The notes under the pieces: model-generated
The model's input: only the letters and a program-made list of their open reading frames with translations
The model's database searches: none
What the model was told of the DNA's origin: nothing
Source: Ignelater luminosus
Lineage: Eukaryota > Arthropoda > Insecta > Coleoptera > Elateridae
Assembly: GCA_011009095.1 (NCBI GenBank)
Contig: VTPC01091276.1
Span: forward strand, 1-64,000
Direction: 5' to 3'
Length of the DNA stretch: 64,000 bases
Made by a program: the position numbers and the translations under genes
Shown: one piece after another, positions 22,551 through 32,420 of the stretch
Position numbering within the stretch: position 1 is the stretch's first letter
Layout: the number at the start of each line of letters is the position of its first letter

Positions 22551-23618
22551 TTATTTTTCAACATAGTCTCCTTGTAACTCTACACACTTCTCCCAGCGAT
22601 GCTCCCATCTCTGTAACCCGTCCAAATAGTACTCGGCAGTTTTCTCTACAAAATAATTGTTCACGAAGGTGATTGCCTCTTCATTTGACGAAAATCTTTG
22701 TCCTCCGAGCGCAATTTTTAGATGAGGGAACAAAAAGAAGTCGCTTGGGGCTAGATCTGGTGAGTAAGGCGGATGGTCAAGCAGTTCAAACCGTAATTCG
22801 TGGATTTTCGCCATGGCAATCGCTGAGGTGTGAGACGGCGCGTTGTCTTGGTGAAACAGGATTTTCTTTTTCTGCAAATGTGGCCGCTTTTTCGCAAGTT
22901 CTGCCTTCAGCTTGTCAAGTAATGATGCATAGTATGCTCCTGTAATGGTTTTTCCTTTTTGAAGATAATCGATTAAAATAACTCCATGACTATCCCAAAA
23001 AACAGTCGCTATCACTTTCCCAGCCGAAAAAACAGTTTTTGCTTTTTTTGGAGCCGGTTCCCCCTTTGCAGTTCACTGTTTGGACTGTATTTTTGTTTCG
23101 GGCGTATACTGGTGTATCCAAGTTTCATCTACAGTAATTAATCGGCGCCAAAACTCGGACTTATTTCGTCTAAACTGCGCCAAAAGAGCGTTGGAAATAT
23201 TCATTCGAACACGTTTTTGGTCTAACGTGAGCAAACGCGGCACCCAACGCGCGGACAGCTTTCTCATGCCTAAATGTTGATTTAATATGTGACAAACACG
23301 TTCTTTTGACATGTTCATAACCTCTGCTATCTCTCTCACTTTAATTCGGCGGTCGTCTAGCACCATTTGGTGAACTTTGGCGATGTTTTCGTCGGTAGTT
23401 GCAGTTTTTGGACGTCCCGAACGTTCATCGTCTCCCAAGCTCTTACGGCCACGTTTAAATTCAGCAGCCCAAAATTTCACTGTGGTAAATGATGGTGCAG
23501 AGTCCCCATACACAGAATCCAACTCATCTTTTATTTGCGAAGGCGTATTGCCTTTCAAAAACAAATATTTAATGACAGCTCGATACTCGATTTTGTCCAT
23601 TTTCACAAAAAAACTCAC
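22551..23618 (-). pseudogene. Mariner transposase with one internal stop codon
   Basis: A single minus-strand frame of 356 codons including the stops, from ATG at 23618 to the stop at 22551; mariner transposases are usually about 345 aa. The N-terminal paired-type DNA-binding half has two helix-turn-helix motifs (residues about 10-110: RAVIKYLFLKGNTPSQIKDEL, then VREIAEVMNMSKERVCHILN) joined by a GRP linker, SGRPKT. The catalytic D,D34D is complete: ITVDETWIHQY, LFHQDNAPSHTS and YSPDLAPSDFFLFP, with the WVPRLLT and YSPDLAP signatures. The frame is broken once, by TGA at 23073-23075 where relatives have Trp (TGG), just after the first catalytic Asp. Reading frame is kept on both sides, so no indel is needed. 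It should catalyse cut-and-paste at TA sites if the stop were absent; as it stands it is inactive. Confidence 0.95.
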
Positions 23619-23750
23619 ATCAACTCACTCAAACGACGGTTACATAAAAACTGAGCGTCCAAAATAGCTGAAACTTTGGTGAGTAACTGTCAACAGATGA
23701 ACAACGAAATTCAGTAGCTTTTATTTACGAGTGCTGCCATCTTCACGTTG

Positions 23751-23778
23751 AGGTCGGAAACTTTTCAGACCACCCTCG
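23751..23778 (-). repeat. Mariner right terminal inverted repeat
   Basis: 28-bp terminal repeat directly inside the right TA; reverse complement of the left end at 26 of 28 positions. Confidence 0.95.
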
Positions 23779-23780
23779 TA

Positions 23781-26002
23781 TGTACAATTTTCATAAGAAT
23801 TTATTTTGTGTTAGCTGCTTTTGCTATTTGTAAAAACATAAAATAAGATAGGGAAGTTCTTGTAAGACTTTCTTAAACAAAACCAACTTTTGAATTTGTC
23901 ATTTTTCGTTCTGCACGATTTGCATTTTTCAATACTCGATCGTTGCATATTACTGTAATGGTTTCGACATCTAAATGAAACACGTTAACTGTAAAATATC
24001 GAATAGGCCTATTTTTGTTACTTCACCGAAATGCTGCAAGCACTTTTTTCAAATCGCTTCGATAACATCGAACGTGACGATACACGGGAGCCCCCATTGA
24101 ATTTTAGTTAGAGAGGAAATTCCCGCTGCGAGAATGCCTGCAGGAAACGGAAACAAAGTAAAGCTGCAATCAGCAATGACATTTCAATCCTGTTGTAACG
24201 TCGACTCTTCTACAAGAATGTAAGTTGGAAATTTAGCGGCGTCGTGCCATTTACTTTGAATTGCTTTAATTTCTATTCTGTTTTCTTCTTCGACATTGTT
24301 TGAAATGGGAGATTATCGAATACACCGGAATTAAACGGAGAAGGTTATATCACATTGTATATGCGGAAGTGTTTCTAGTAAATGTACCACGAATTATTAA
24401 ATTTCCTCCTGCATCGGATTATGTTTGCGAAATGGTTGTTTCAGTTTGCGCATTTGTACGCTTGCGAAATTTAATTGAAACTGGAATAAACGACGCGTCT
24501 CTAGGTAGCAACATTCTAAATGCTCTGCTGGTATTTATGAGGCTCTTCCTGTTATTCACCCACCAAACTGACTAAGGTGATTCAACAGAAAACAACAAAA
24601 ATCCTCCAATTTAAATACACGAAAGACATTAAAAAGCATAATTGATAAGGCCATTTGAGGCAAAAGGGTTCATAAAGCTTTTAATAGAGTTTGTAACCGC
24701 GGGAAACTCACCAAGTTATTAATCTTGTATTATGGTAAAGCTTGAGGGTGAAATGTCACGGTTATATTCCGTTGTACAGACCGGAGTGTTTGTGACAGAG
24801 CAGGGTGTTAACAGAAACCGTACGCGAAGCACGGAAATACACAGGTTTACACATTCTAAATCACCCCGATTGTACTACAATCGCAAATGGTACTTCTAGC
24901 CTTGTCGTCACAAACAGAATTTATCGTATTGTAACGTGATTTCAATGCAGTTTGTATTTACAGCTCATATAAACACGACCGTGAGGCAGTTTGTATGTTT
25001 TGCGGAACAAAGCTTTGTTATATGTTTTAGAGAGGATAATGCAGAAGGAAATTTCGAGAGGGATAATCCATTTCCTCTAAACATAATCCAACTTTAAAGA
25101 AAACACGACACAGACGTTTAAAACAAAAACTACATCATAGTGTAGCAAAGCCGGAGGATCATTTACAAATCGGATGGTTTACCTGAGCTGGAATTGTTTG
25201 AAAGGAAATTGAATCTAGCAAGAGAAGAGTAAACGGAGGAAAGGCAACAACAAACTTTATCGAGGTTTACGATAGTCTGTGGAACATTCATTTTTAATTA
25301 GTCTTGAAGAAAGTCGGGATAATTAAACGCCGAAGAAATTCGTTTCAATAACATAATTCTGCTAAATTATAAAATAATTTGTTTTAAGTACAAGGGTTGC
25401 ACGGTTGAAAATTAAAATAGATAACAAGAACGAACTTAACCTATTTTACTTGTAGCAAAATGTTTTTTGTAAATAGAATCAATTAACGATCGAGGCCACT
25501 AATAGCTGCATTGTTCGACAAACCATCACGCCTTTTTTCTTTTAGTTTATAAAAACTTTTCCTTGGATTGCATCAACTGTTTTATAGTAACAAATATCGA
25601 TATTTCTTTAGCTTCATATCTTGCAACCCTGTTTTTCTTTTATTTTTTTTATACTATACATATAAATGCAAGGATAAAAATAGAACAGGTTGCATTACAA
25701 CTACGTTTGGACTATTGTGACTGGCAGCAGCCTGCATTCTAGTACGCTGAAAAACTCTGTTCTCACACATGCCACACAGTCTGTAATGTGTCTTACCCGC
25801 AAGTGCTTTTAATAATTCTTCGTAGACGTTATGCTACGAATTTCAATAAGAAGTCTTGTGTGTTTGTTTTGTCTGTACATTATGTTTTGGTAGTGAGTAT
25901 GTTAACAGAATACATTGGCGCATTTTTGACTTTAAAACTCAACGAAGTAAGTTCCAAAATCGTTCAATAAATGTGATTAGTTGCTCTGATTTAGTAGTAC
26001 TT
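23781..26002. other. Stretch without recognised gene
   Basis: The frame 24300-24575 (91 codons) and the frame 25788-25970 have no recognisable domain. Nothing else could be named. Sequence near 25980-26002 may be the upstream part of the copia-type LTR. Confidence 0.45.
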
Positions 26003-26170
26003 GACCTGTCCGTGAAATAAGCGCGCGCTGTCAATAATATTCATATTGTATGCTGTAAAAGAAGTTCCTTTTGTGTTTTATGTGAATAAAGAAAAAGCAT
26101 TAACATTAAAGAATTAATTTTATTTATCGGAGAAATAAAGTGAACTGCTATAAAAAATTGAATTTTAACA
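26003..26170 (+). repeat. Copia-type LTR, left copy (5' LTR end)
   Basis: From CTGTAAAAGAAGTTCC (about 26053) to TTTTAACA at 26170 the sequence matches 30761-30887 in direct orientation, including GAAAAAGCATTAACATTAAAGA and GAGAAATAAAGTGAAC; a weaker match extends back to about 26003. It ends in ACA and is followed directly by a copia-like primer-binding site, which marks it as a 5' LTR. An AATAAA signal lies at 26085-26090. The start is an estimate. Confidence 0.65.
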
Positions 26171-26188
26171 AGTTATGAACCGAAGTCG
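26171..26188 (+). promoter_or_regulatory. Copia-like primer-binding site (initiator tRNA-Met half-molecule type)
   Basis: AGTTATGAACCGAAGTC directly after the LTR resembles the Drosophila copia site GGTTATGGGCCCAGTC, which pairs with an internal part of initiator tRNA-Met. Not identical, so either decayed or from a different lineage. Confidence 0.45.
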
Positions 26189-26209
26189 TTTAAAGTGAAC
26201 TAATAAATA

Positions 26210-26539
26210 GTGAACTTTTGTTTCGAATTTTTCAAATCAAATTCTGGAATCGGCTCGGTCGTTGAAAAACTTAAAGATTGTGAGAATAACATTTACATTA
26301 CAACTTTGTTAAAACCAGAAGGATCATGGCACTGTGCGACAACAGAGCAGAAAACCACGGAAGCCGTTGATGCTACCGCGGAATCACAACGTGATCAGTG
26401 CCGTCCCTACAGTATGAGTCACCCGTGTGTAAGGCTATATTCGCCGCCCCTTTCTATTTTTCAAATATTAATTCTTAACGATGCCTTGAAAGTTTTGGCA
26501 CAATTTTCGATATTTAATCTCTATGACAAAGTTTCTTAA
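26210..26539 (+). pseudogene. Possible copia gag remnant
   Basis: Frame of 109 codons directly after the LTR and primer-binding site. FEFFKSNSGIGSVVEKLKD and KPEGSWHCATTEQKTTEA loosely resemble the start of copia Gag (F.G.N...W..K.., then a W with Asp/Thr-rich spacing). No zinc knuckle. Evidence is mainly position. Confidence 0.3.
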
Positions 26540-27364
26540 GCTGTCTTAGTATGGGAGTAAGTGTTGTGTATGGTGCGTTTAATGTCAGTCTCAGTATCTT
26601 ATTGGAGAAGGCGCAGCACCTATGGAAAGACATCATCACCACCAGGTAGCCTAATCGGTCGAGATTGCTGTTCTTTTGTAGGGTGTAGGTTGTACCACCA
26701 GCTTTCTTTCTCCATCCATCAGACCATCTGCAGTTGTTCACTATTCTATTAGCGGAGTTCCCTTGTCCCTTTGCACTTTTCTTGAAATTTCTAGAAGGAA
26801 TCAAGCTGGATCTACAGCTAAGCCGACTTTTTGCTTGAGAAAGCTAATCTGATGTCGGGGTCAAATTTAGTCGCACATTAATGGAGATGTACATCAGGGC
26901 AGGTTTCGTAGCTTTGTCGCTTTTCTTCATTTTACAACAGAAAATCTAGATCAAAATTTGTTCTCTTTGTCCATTTCAACGCCGCTTCATGGGTTCCCTT
27001 CGTTAAAAAGATTAAACCTTGCTTTCCAACAAGGTGCCTGCCATTAATCTATTCAAGCAAGTCACCTTGTAGATACACTAGTCCACTTACCGCTGCTTTG
27101 CCGACAGGCAGCTTGACTACTTTTCTTATGTAAATTTCTTTGAGGAAGCTAATCTGGCTGACAGTCAGACTTTTCGCTCATTACCAGATCACCATCAGTG
27201 ATCTATTAGCATAACTAATTAGAATTACCTTTTGTACCATGCGGTCAAATTTAATTTCCTCTATCTCTCTGTTTATTCTTCTACTGGATTGGTTGCTTCT
27301 ACTTTGCAAACATTCTCGTAAAACTAATCTGATTGGAAGTTCGCATTTACTTTCCATCAAATAA
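26540..27364. other. Stretch without recognised gene
   Basis: No motif recognised. The antisense frame 26804-26514 has no known domain. The motif CTAATCTG occurs several times (about 26845, 27160, 27325), but the surrounding bases do not form a clear tandem repeat. Confidence 0.4.
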
Positions 27365-28981
27365 TCTGCAGTCAGGCACGTAGCCAGGAATTTTGTTTGG
27401 GGGGGATCCTACCATCTCAACTCTCGATAGCTGCCTAGTCAACGTGCGACGCTACTTATGCGCTTTTCTTTCTACTGACTGTTTAGTGATATAGACTAAT
27501 CAGACGGCATTTTATCACAGTCATACACACACTAGATTTAAGAGCGCATGGTAGTAATTTGTGTTACTCAGCGTCAGTAGAAAGAGAAACGTAAATATAG
27601 CATCGCATTTTGCCCTGAGCCAATGTCGACAAAATAAAATTATTTATATTAAACAAAACTAGGCCAGAAAAATTCATGTTTCTATTTCATTAGTTTGTGC
27701 TGGTAAATCAAAACAAGAGTTTCTCAACTAATATAAGTAACATTTAATTATAATAATACTAACATGGTACAACTATTATGCACATATTTTGACATGGCAT
27801 TCTAATTAAAAGTATAGGTATAATACCATTTCAACAAAGTCTTATTAAACAAGATCGCGTTTCTACAAAAGCAAGCGCCTATTTTTTTTTTGTTGCAGAG
27901 AAACTCAGTCTCTCCTTCCCCACCTTGTTTCTTGGTAAAGATTAATTTCTTGATTGATCCATTTAAAAATTCAACTTTTAATTACAGCGCAGTTATGGAA
28001 AGGACTAGAAAAAACGACTGACGGCATTGAATTCTACGTTAAAAAGTGCCTCAACAACGCTAAAATGGTTTTGTTGTAGCTTTGAAAATAAAGGAGTTAC
28101 AGCAGATTGAAGAAATCGGCCATTTTTCACTTTTTCTCTCTAGGGAAAGAACAAAAGATGGCAGCTTATTTCTGGCAACGGTAATGAAATAAGCATGAAA
28201 AAAGAGGCCGTTTATTTATTTATCTGCGCTAATAAGAAAGTTACCCATTTAATCCCATCCAAATTGGACCGCACTGTACAGCCGTAACTGGGCATTTTTG
28301 AAAATAATAGAGTGACAAGTTTTCTAGCACTACTGCTTTTTCGAGTAAAGCAAATCCTGGTAAAAGCACTTGAAAAGCTGAAAGGAAATTTTCATTGGCC
28401 GTGAACCTGTCTTTTAAATTTGTGGTTAGTTGGTCGATACACTGAGCCAAAACTGATATTCTATAATAATTCTCAACGGAATTCGTTTGCGGATTTGAGC
28501 GCTGAGTTTGTCTGCCAGTAACTCTTGGAACTCTTAAGTCAAACAGTTCTTTAAACAACATGGATGCTCAAACAAATATGTCATTAAAAACAGATTGAGC
28601 ATTGTCTCTTATATTCTGCAATGAGGAGATGGCATCATTTGCATGCTTTACAGCTGCTACTAAATTGTAACATGGACATTGCCAGAATATAGAGAGTCGT
28701 GAGGTGAAGTTGAAAAGCTTTTCACAAACCAGCAATAAAATAATAAATTCACTTTTTTCCATTGGTACCAAAAGTGTTGCAGCTGTGGCAGAAAGGCTTC
28801 TTACTTTTTGTTCAATATCTTGCAGACTAGAAACAATAGGTTTCAGGAGCTCAGCAAAAACCAAAATACTATCATGACGTTCGATGAAACGTGTATCACA
28901 GAGGCGAAGAAGATATTTTTTGGAGATTATGGCGGGTCCGGACCCCTGGACCCCTCCTTTGACTACGTACCTGTCTGCAGT
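27365..28981 (-). mobile_element. hAT transposon copy with 8-bp target duplication
   Basis: The element 27373-28973 (1601 bp) is bounded by short inverted termini: CAGGCACGTAGCCA at the left and CAGGTACGTAGTCA (reverse complement) at the right, 12 of 14 matching. It is flanked on both sides by the same 8 bp, TCTGCAGT, at 27365-27372 and 28974-28981. CAG-type ends and an 8-bp duplication are diagnostic of hAT. G-rich subterminal runs follow each end. Much of the transposase is missing, so this is an internally deleted, nonautonomous copy. It lies between two copia-type LTR copies. Confidence 0.92.
28241..28864 (-). pseudogene. hAT transposase fragment (ZMYM/THAP-associated type)
   Basis: One minus-strand frame from 28864 to 28241, interrupted by a TGA at 28568-28570. 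The first half reads KLFNFTSRLSIFWQCPCYNLVAAVKHANDAISSLQNIRDN. The second half contains DLRVPRVTGRQTQRSNPQ followed by VENYYRISVLAQCIDQLTTNLKDRF, the pattern between the catalytic core and the dimerisation domain of hAT proteins related to ZMYM1-like genes. The N-terminal half, with zinc finger and first catalytic Asp, is absent: only 109 bp separate it from the right terminus. The C-terminal dimerisation motif (S..ERSFS-type) is not found either. Not functional. Confidence 0.75.
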
Positions 28982-29479
28982 TATCCACTACTCCTGACTA
29001 TTGGGCAACATCCGGCGTTCTAACGATCTGTTTATCTTAATAACGCAAAGTCTTCTTCTAAAATTTATTTCTGCTAACTTTTAAAAAACTGTACGCCTCG
29101 ATTGCTTTTCATTTTAAGTTTCTCATCTGTCATCATAAACTTTCTTCAAAAGAATTGCCCAAACATTTATGGAGGGTTGTTGTTTTTAGGTACAAAGGCT
29201 ATGTTGTCCCCTGACGTAATGACATAATACCAAGATGAACCAAAACATTGTTATTCTGAGGAAGACGTGTGTTAAAAATCAACCAACTTTGATAGACATT
29301 TACGAGAGTAACTTTCTCTATTTAATGCTTAATTCTTAAATCGCCATACATACGGTCGGAAAATTCCAGCTGTTGAAATTGCACACCACACCAATACTTT
29401 GTAGGAGAATTCTTCAAATTTCACATTATTTAGAAAATTATCGTTGCTGTCAGTGTAGTAGTAATAATTGGACAGGCTT
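28982..29479. other. Stretch without recognised gene
   Basis: Nothing recognised between the hAT target duplication and the LINE RNase H fragment. Confidence 0.4.
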
Positions 29480-30075
29480 CAGCCCAGCAAAAAGGCCTTT
29501 ATAGGCCCTTTTTCACCACCAACCACCTCTATGACCATCTACGATTCTTTGCTCTGTTCTCTGCCCGGACCTACCTAAAAGGTCTTAAACCTCAGCCTGT
29601 CATAACCCTTATACTTTCCTAGAAAGTGGAAAGACTTTTCATCGCCATTCTTGCATTTAGCGACAGGTACCTTCTTAAAGTGTAATGGCTCTCGATGACT
29701 CAATTAAAAGCCAGTTTGGCTTTGACAAGTTAAAACCAGTTATATGATCTTTTGCCTGACGATAGCCACTGCTTCTTAGCTATAGCTTACCTTTTGAGTC
29801 TCATAAGCCCATGCAGGTACTCTCGGCTCCGAGTCTGACCAATTCATCCGCCTTCTCGTCGCCGTGGGTCCAGCTGTGCCTGGGAACCCAAACGAAACTA
29901 ACTTCCTTTGCTGTGGTAAGCTATTCCACATGCACTGCTGCATAAGAGAATTTCTTATTTTAGCTGCGCAGACCGTTTTTAGTGCTGTCTAATATATATC
30001 TTTTGCTCCTTCATTCTTTCTTATATGCCACCGATAAAATGGCATAAACTTCAGCCTGAAAAACTGTGATATACT
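29480..30075 (-). pseudogene. LINE RNase H domain fragment
   Basis: Minus-strand remnant. FQAEVYAILSVAY (about 30060-30020) corresponds to the RNase H block holding the conserved Glu. Further on, VSFVWVPRHSWTHGDEKADELVRLGAESTCMG (about 29915-29820) matches the V.W.PGH.G..GNE.AD.LA block of RNase H in jockey/I-type LINEs. Several stops separate them. The final part to 29480 may include the decayed zinc-knuckle tail. No RT part is present. Confidence 0.65.
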
Positions 30076-30423
30076 TTCCCAGAGCAAAGTATAAATTACG
30101 AACAATCTGAAATTGAGCCTTGTATATTTTTCAAAAATTCTAAGAACTCTAGAATAATTATAGTTCTTTGATGATTTTTTAATTTTGTATAATGACTTTT
30201 AAGAAGCTAAAAATCTACAATTAGAATTCCATAAAAACTTTCATGTTAAAAATTTGGAATCAATTTTATAATATGTGTGAAAATAGAAAGAAGTTGCTCA
30301 AGAAACGAATTTAAAATAAGTCAGAGCTATATACTATGAAAATTCTTAAGAGATTTCAAATGACAAACTGTAACACTGTTGATACCCTCTAGTTCTCACT
30401 TGAAAAAAAGTTTTACTATGCTC

Positions 30424-30690
30424 CTTATAAACAGTTAATTGGGTCTGTTAAGTATCTCGCTGTCTGCACAAGACCAAGCCTAGCTTTCTGTGCATCATAT
30501 TTAAGTCATTTTAATATCAAACATACGAAAAAGTATTGGTTAACTGCTAAAAGGGTACTAAAGTACTTAAAAGGTACAAACGATTGTGATAGTATTTTTT
30601 TATTGGCTGGTGGACCTATATCATGGGAAAGCCAAAAACAAAAAACTCTCGCTTTGAGATCTACTGAGGCTCCTAATATACTGCCTGTAT
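30424..30690 (+). pseudogene. Copia pol remnant: end of RT and RNase H
   Basis: One continuous frame reads YKQLIGSVKYLAVCTRPSLA, SYLSHFN, YWLTAKRVLKYLKGTNDCD, then LAGGPISWESQKQKTLALRSTEA. These are standard copia pol blocks: YRQ.IGSL.YL...TRPDI, then W....RVLRYLKGT, then ISW.S.KQ..VA.SSTEAE. Between GTNDCD and FLLAGGP about 30 residues present in relatives are missing without loss of frame, including the YCDADWAG block with the first RNase H Asp. The frame runs directly into the right LTR copy, so order and orientation fit the 3' end of a copia element. Confidence 0.8.
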
Positions 30691-30887
30691 ATGTTCCGTC
30701 TGTGAAGAAGACGTACAGCACGTCAATAACAATAATAATGTGCTGTATTTATATTTTATACTGTAAAAGAAGTTCCTTTTGTGTTTTGTGTTAATAAAGA
30801 AAAAGCATTAACATTAAAGAGTTAACTTTATTTATCAGAGAAATAAAGTGAACACTGTGTCTTGCTATAAAAAATAGAATTTGAACA
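30691..30887 (+). repeat. Copia-type LTR, right copy (3' LTR)
   Basis: Direct repeat of the left copy. The strong match runs from about 30761 to TTTGAACA at 30887, the weaker match starts near 30691. It carries the same AATAAA signal at about 30794-30799 and follows the copia RNase H remnant. The two copies differ by many substitutions and a few indels (for example an extra ACTGTGTCTT-like insertion near 30853), so they are old, or they belong to two related elements. Confidence 0.65.
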
Positions 30888-32325
30888 GGTATGACAATCC
30901 AAAGTGACCACTACAATTTGTAAAATCGCATTTCTGAAAACTTACAATTTTTGTTTAAGGATCAAAGAAACATTCTAGATTATCGAGATATGATAACTTA
31001 AAGTGACGATTTAAATTTCCAGAAGTTTGCAGTTTCTTTAAATTTCTTATCTAGAAAAGAAAGTTACTCACGAAGATAGATGAGGATTTAAAGGAATTTA
31101 AAAAGTCAGTTAACTCGTAAAACAAATTTCTGTTGATTTGGAAAATTCTTTTTTATATACCCTAGCTATTCTTCACCTCGAGAAAAATTTTATATTTCTG
31201 TCTGTCATCATAGCAAGCAGCCATATTGGCAACTTTCATGTCTAGAAATGCTCTTAGTGCTACTTATTTTTGCTTTAGCAACGTCTCACCTTGTGTAGTT
31301 ATATAAAAAATAGTAATAGGATATTTCCAAGTAAATTCGTTAAATTGAATCATACTTTTTTTTAATGATACTTATTGCTGTAGTTAAAAATTGCAGTCCA
31401 AGTTTACACAGCAGTTGTTTTTGATCATTGGTCCAATAATCTACAATATAATGGAGAGTAAGTGTTAATCTATGGTTCAGCTCTATTTTAAACTGTTTTT
31501 CTATGTAATAATAATGAATGGAATTTACAATTTAATTTGGAATTTTTTCAATAAGACGCAGAAGAATTTAGAATGTTCCTTTTTTTGTTATGGTAGCCTT
31601 ATCATACTCGATGCACAGATCTGTTTCCTGCACCGCGTGACAAGTTTTGCTATAACCTTTTTAGAAATGCTTTTTCCTTGCTTCTTTATATTACATTTAT
31701 ATGTTTAGTAGATTTTTCATGTTTATGTTCATTTAGTTAGAGTTTATTTGATATTAACTTACAATTTATTAAAGTTTGATTTGATACATTTTCTTTTCTA
31801 ACTAAATTAATTTTTTTTGGCAAATTAAATTTAAATAAGATAAAATATTAACAGTGGTATCTTTCATCATTGTTCGTATCTTAAGTTACTGAATTCTTGA
31901 AATTACATTTTCAAAATTATTCGATGAGTAGATTCATTTTATTTACCTTGCGTTCCAATACATATACCGAGTGTCTTAACAACCCATCTCAGTATTCGAG
32001 TATTTATTTGACTTTGTTGTTTAATTACGCTAAAAATCGTTTAATCTAGACTATCGTTTCATGTATCGTATTTATGATGCAGAATCTAAATATGACTTTG
32101 ATGTATTTTACTTTAATAATCATTGTATGCTCCTCAATTGTAGATATTTCTTTTTTACTTAATATCAATCTATCTTATATATATTTAACAGTGATCTTTT
32201 ATTGTGGTTATAACCTCCTTCCCTGCGCTTAAGGCCAACCACAGGAGGTCTTTGTAAAGGAAGTATTTTTTTAACGCCAGGTTACGTTACAGGTGAGTAC
32301 GAGATTTGAAAAGCGAAAACATCGT
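30888..32325. other. AT-rich stretch without recognised gene
   Basis: Nothing recognised. The frame 31472-31708 is a hydrophobic T-rich run without a supporting context. Confidence 0.45.
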
Positions 32326-32420
32326 TAGTATTGCAAAGGCTCTGATAATTATGCATCCAACTATCAACTCAAGTGTCGCGGGTTCAATCACATGTCGAGG
32401 TCCTGATATTTCCCACACAG
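32326..32420 (+). repeat. tRNA-derived SINE-like segment
   Basis: Contains TGCAAAGGCTCTGATAATTATGCA, CAACTATCAACTCAAG and GTCGCGGGTTCAATCACATG (B-box GGTTCAATC at about 32391-32399). The order D-arm-like, anticodon-like, T-arm-like region suggests a decayed tRNA-derived SINE head. No target duplication or A-tail was identified, so the borders are rough. Confidence 0.4.

Larger units (their letters stand above)
22484..23780 (-). mobile_element. Full-length mariner transposon with TA duplications
   Basis: The element proper spans 22486-23778 (1293 bp), flanked by TA at 22484-22485 and 23779-23780. The terminal repeats match at 26 of 28 positions: CAAGAGTGGTCTGAAAAG... at the left and, in reverse complement, CGAGGGTGGTCTGAAAAG... 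at the right, both running through TTTCCGACCT. Length, TA target duplication and D,D34D transposase all fit the mariner family of the Tc1/mariner superfamily. The copy looks young: ends are intact and the gene carries a single lesion. Confidence 0.95.

Noticed and set aside
22673..23667. Plus-strand frames at 22673-22945, 23080-23280 and 23377-23667
   Set aside because: Antisense shadows of the mariner transposase, which has all family motifs on the minus strand.
26800..27340. Recurrent CTAATCTG motif suggesting a tandem repeat
   Set aside because: Surrounding bases do not align and spacing is irregular (about 305 and 170 bp).
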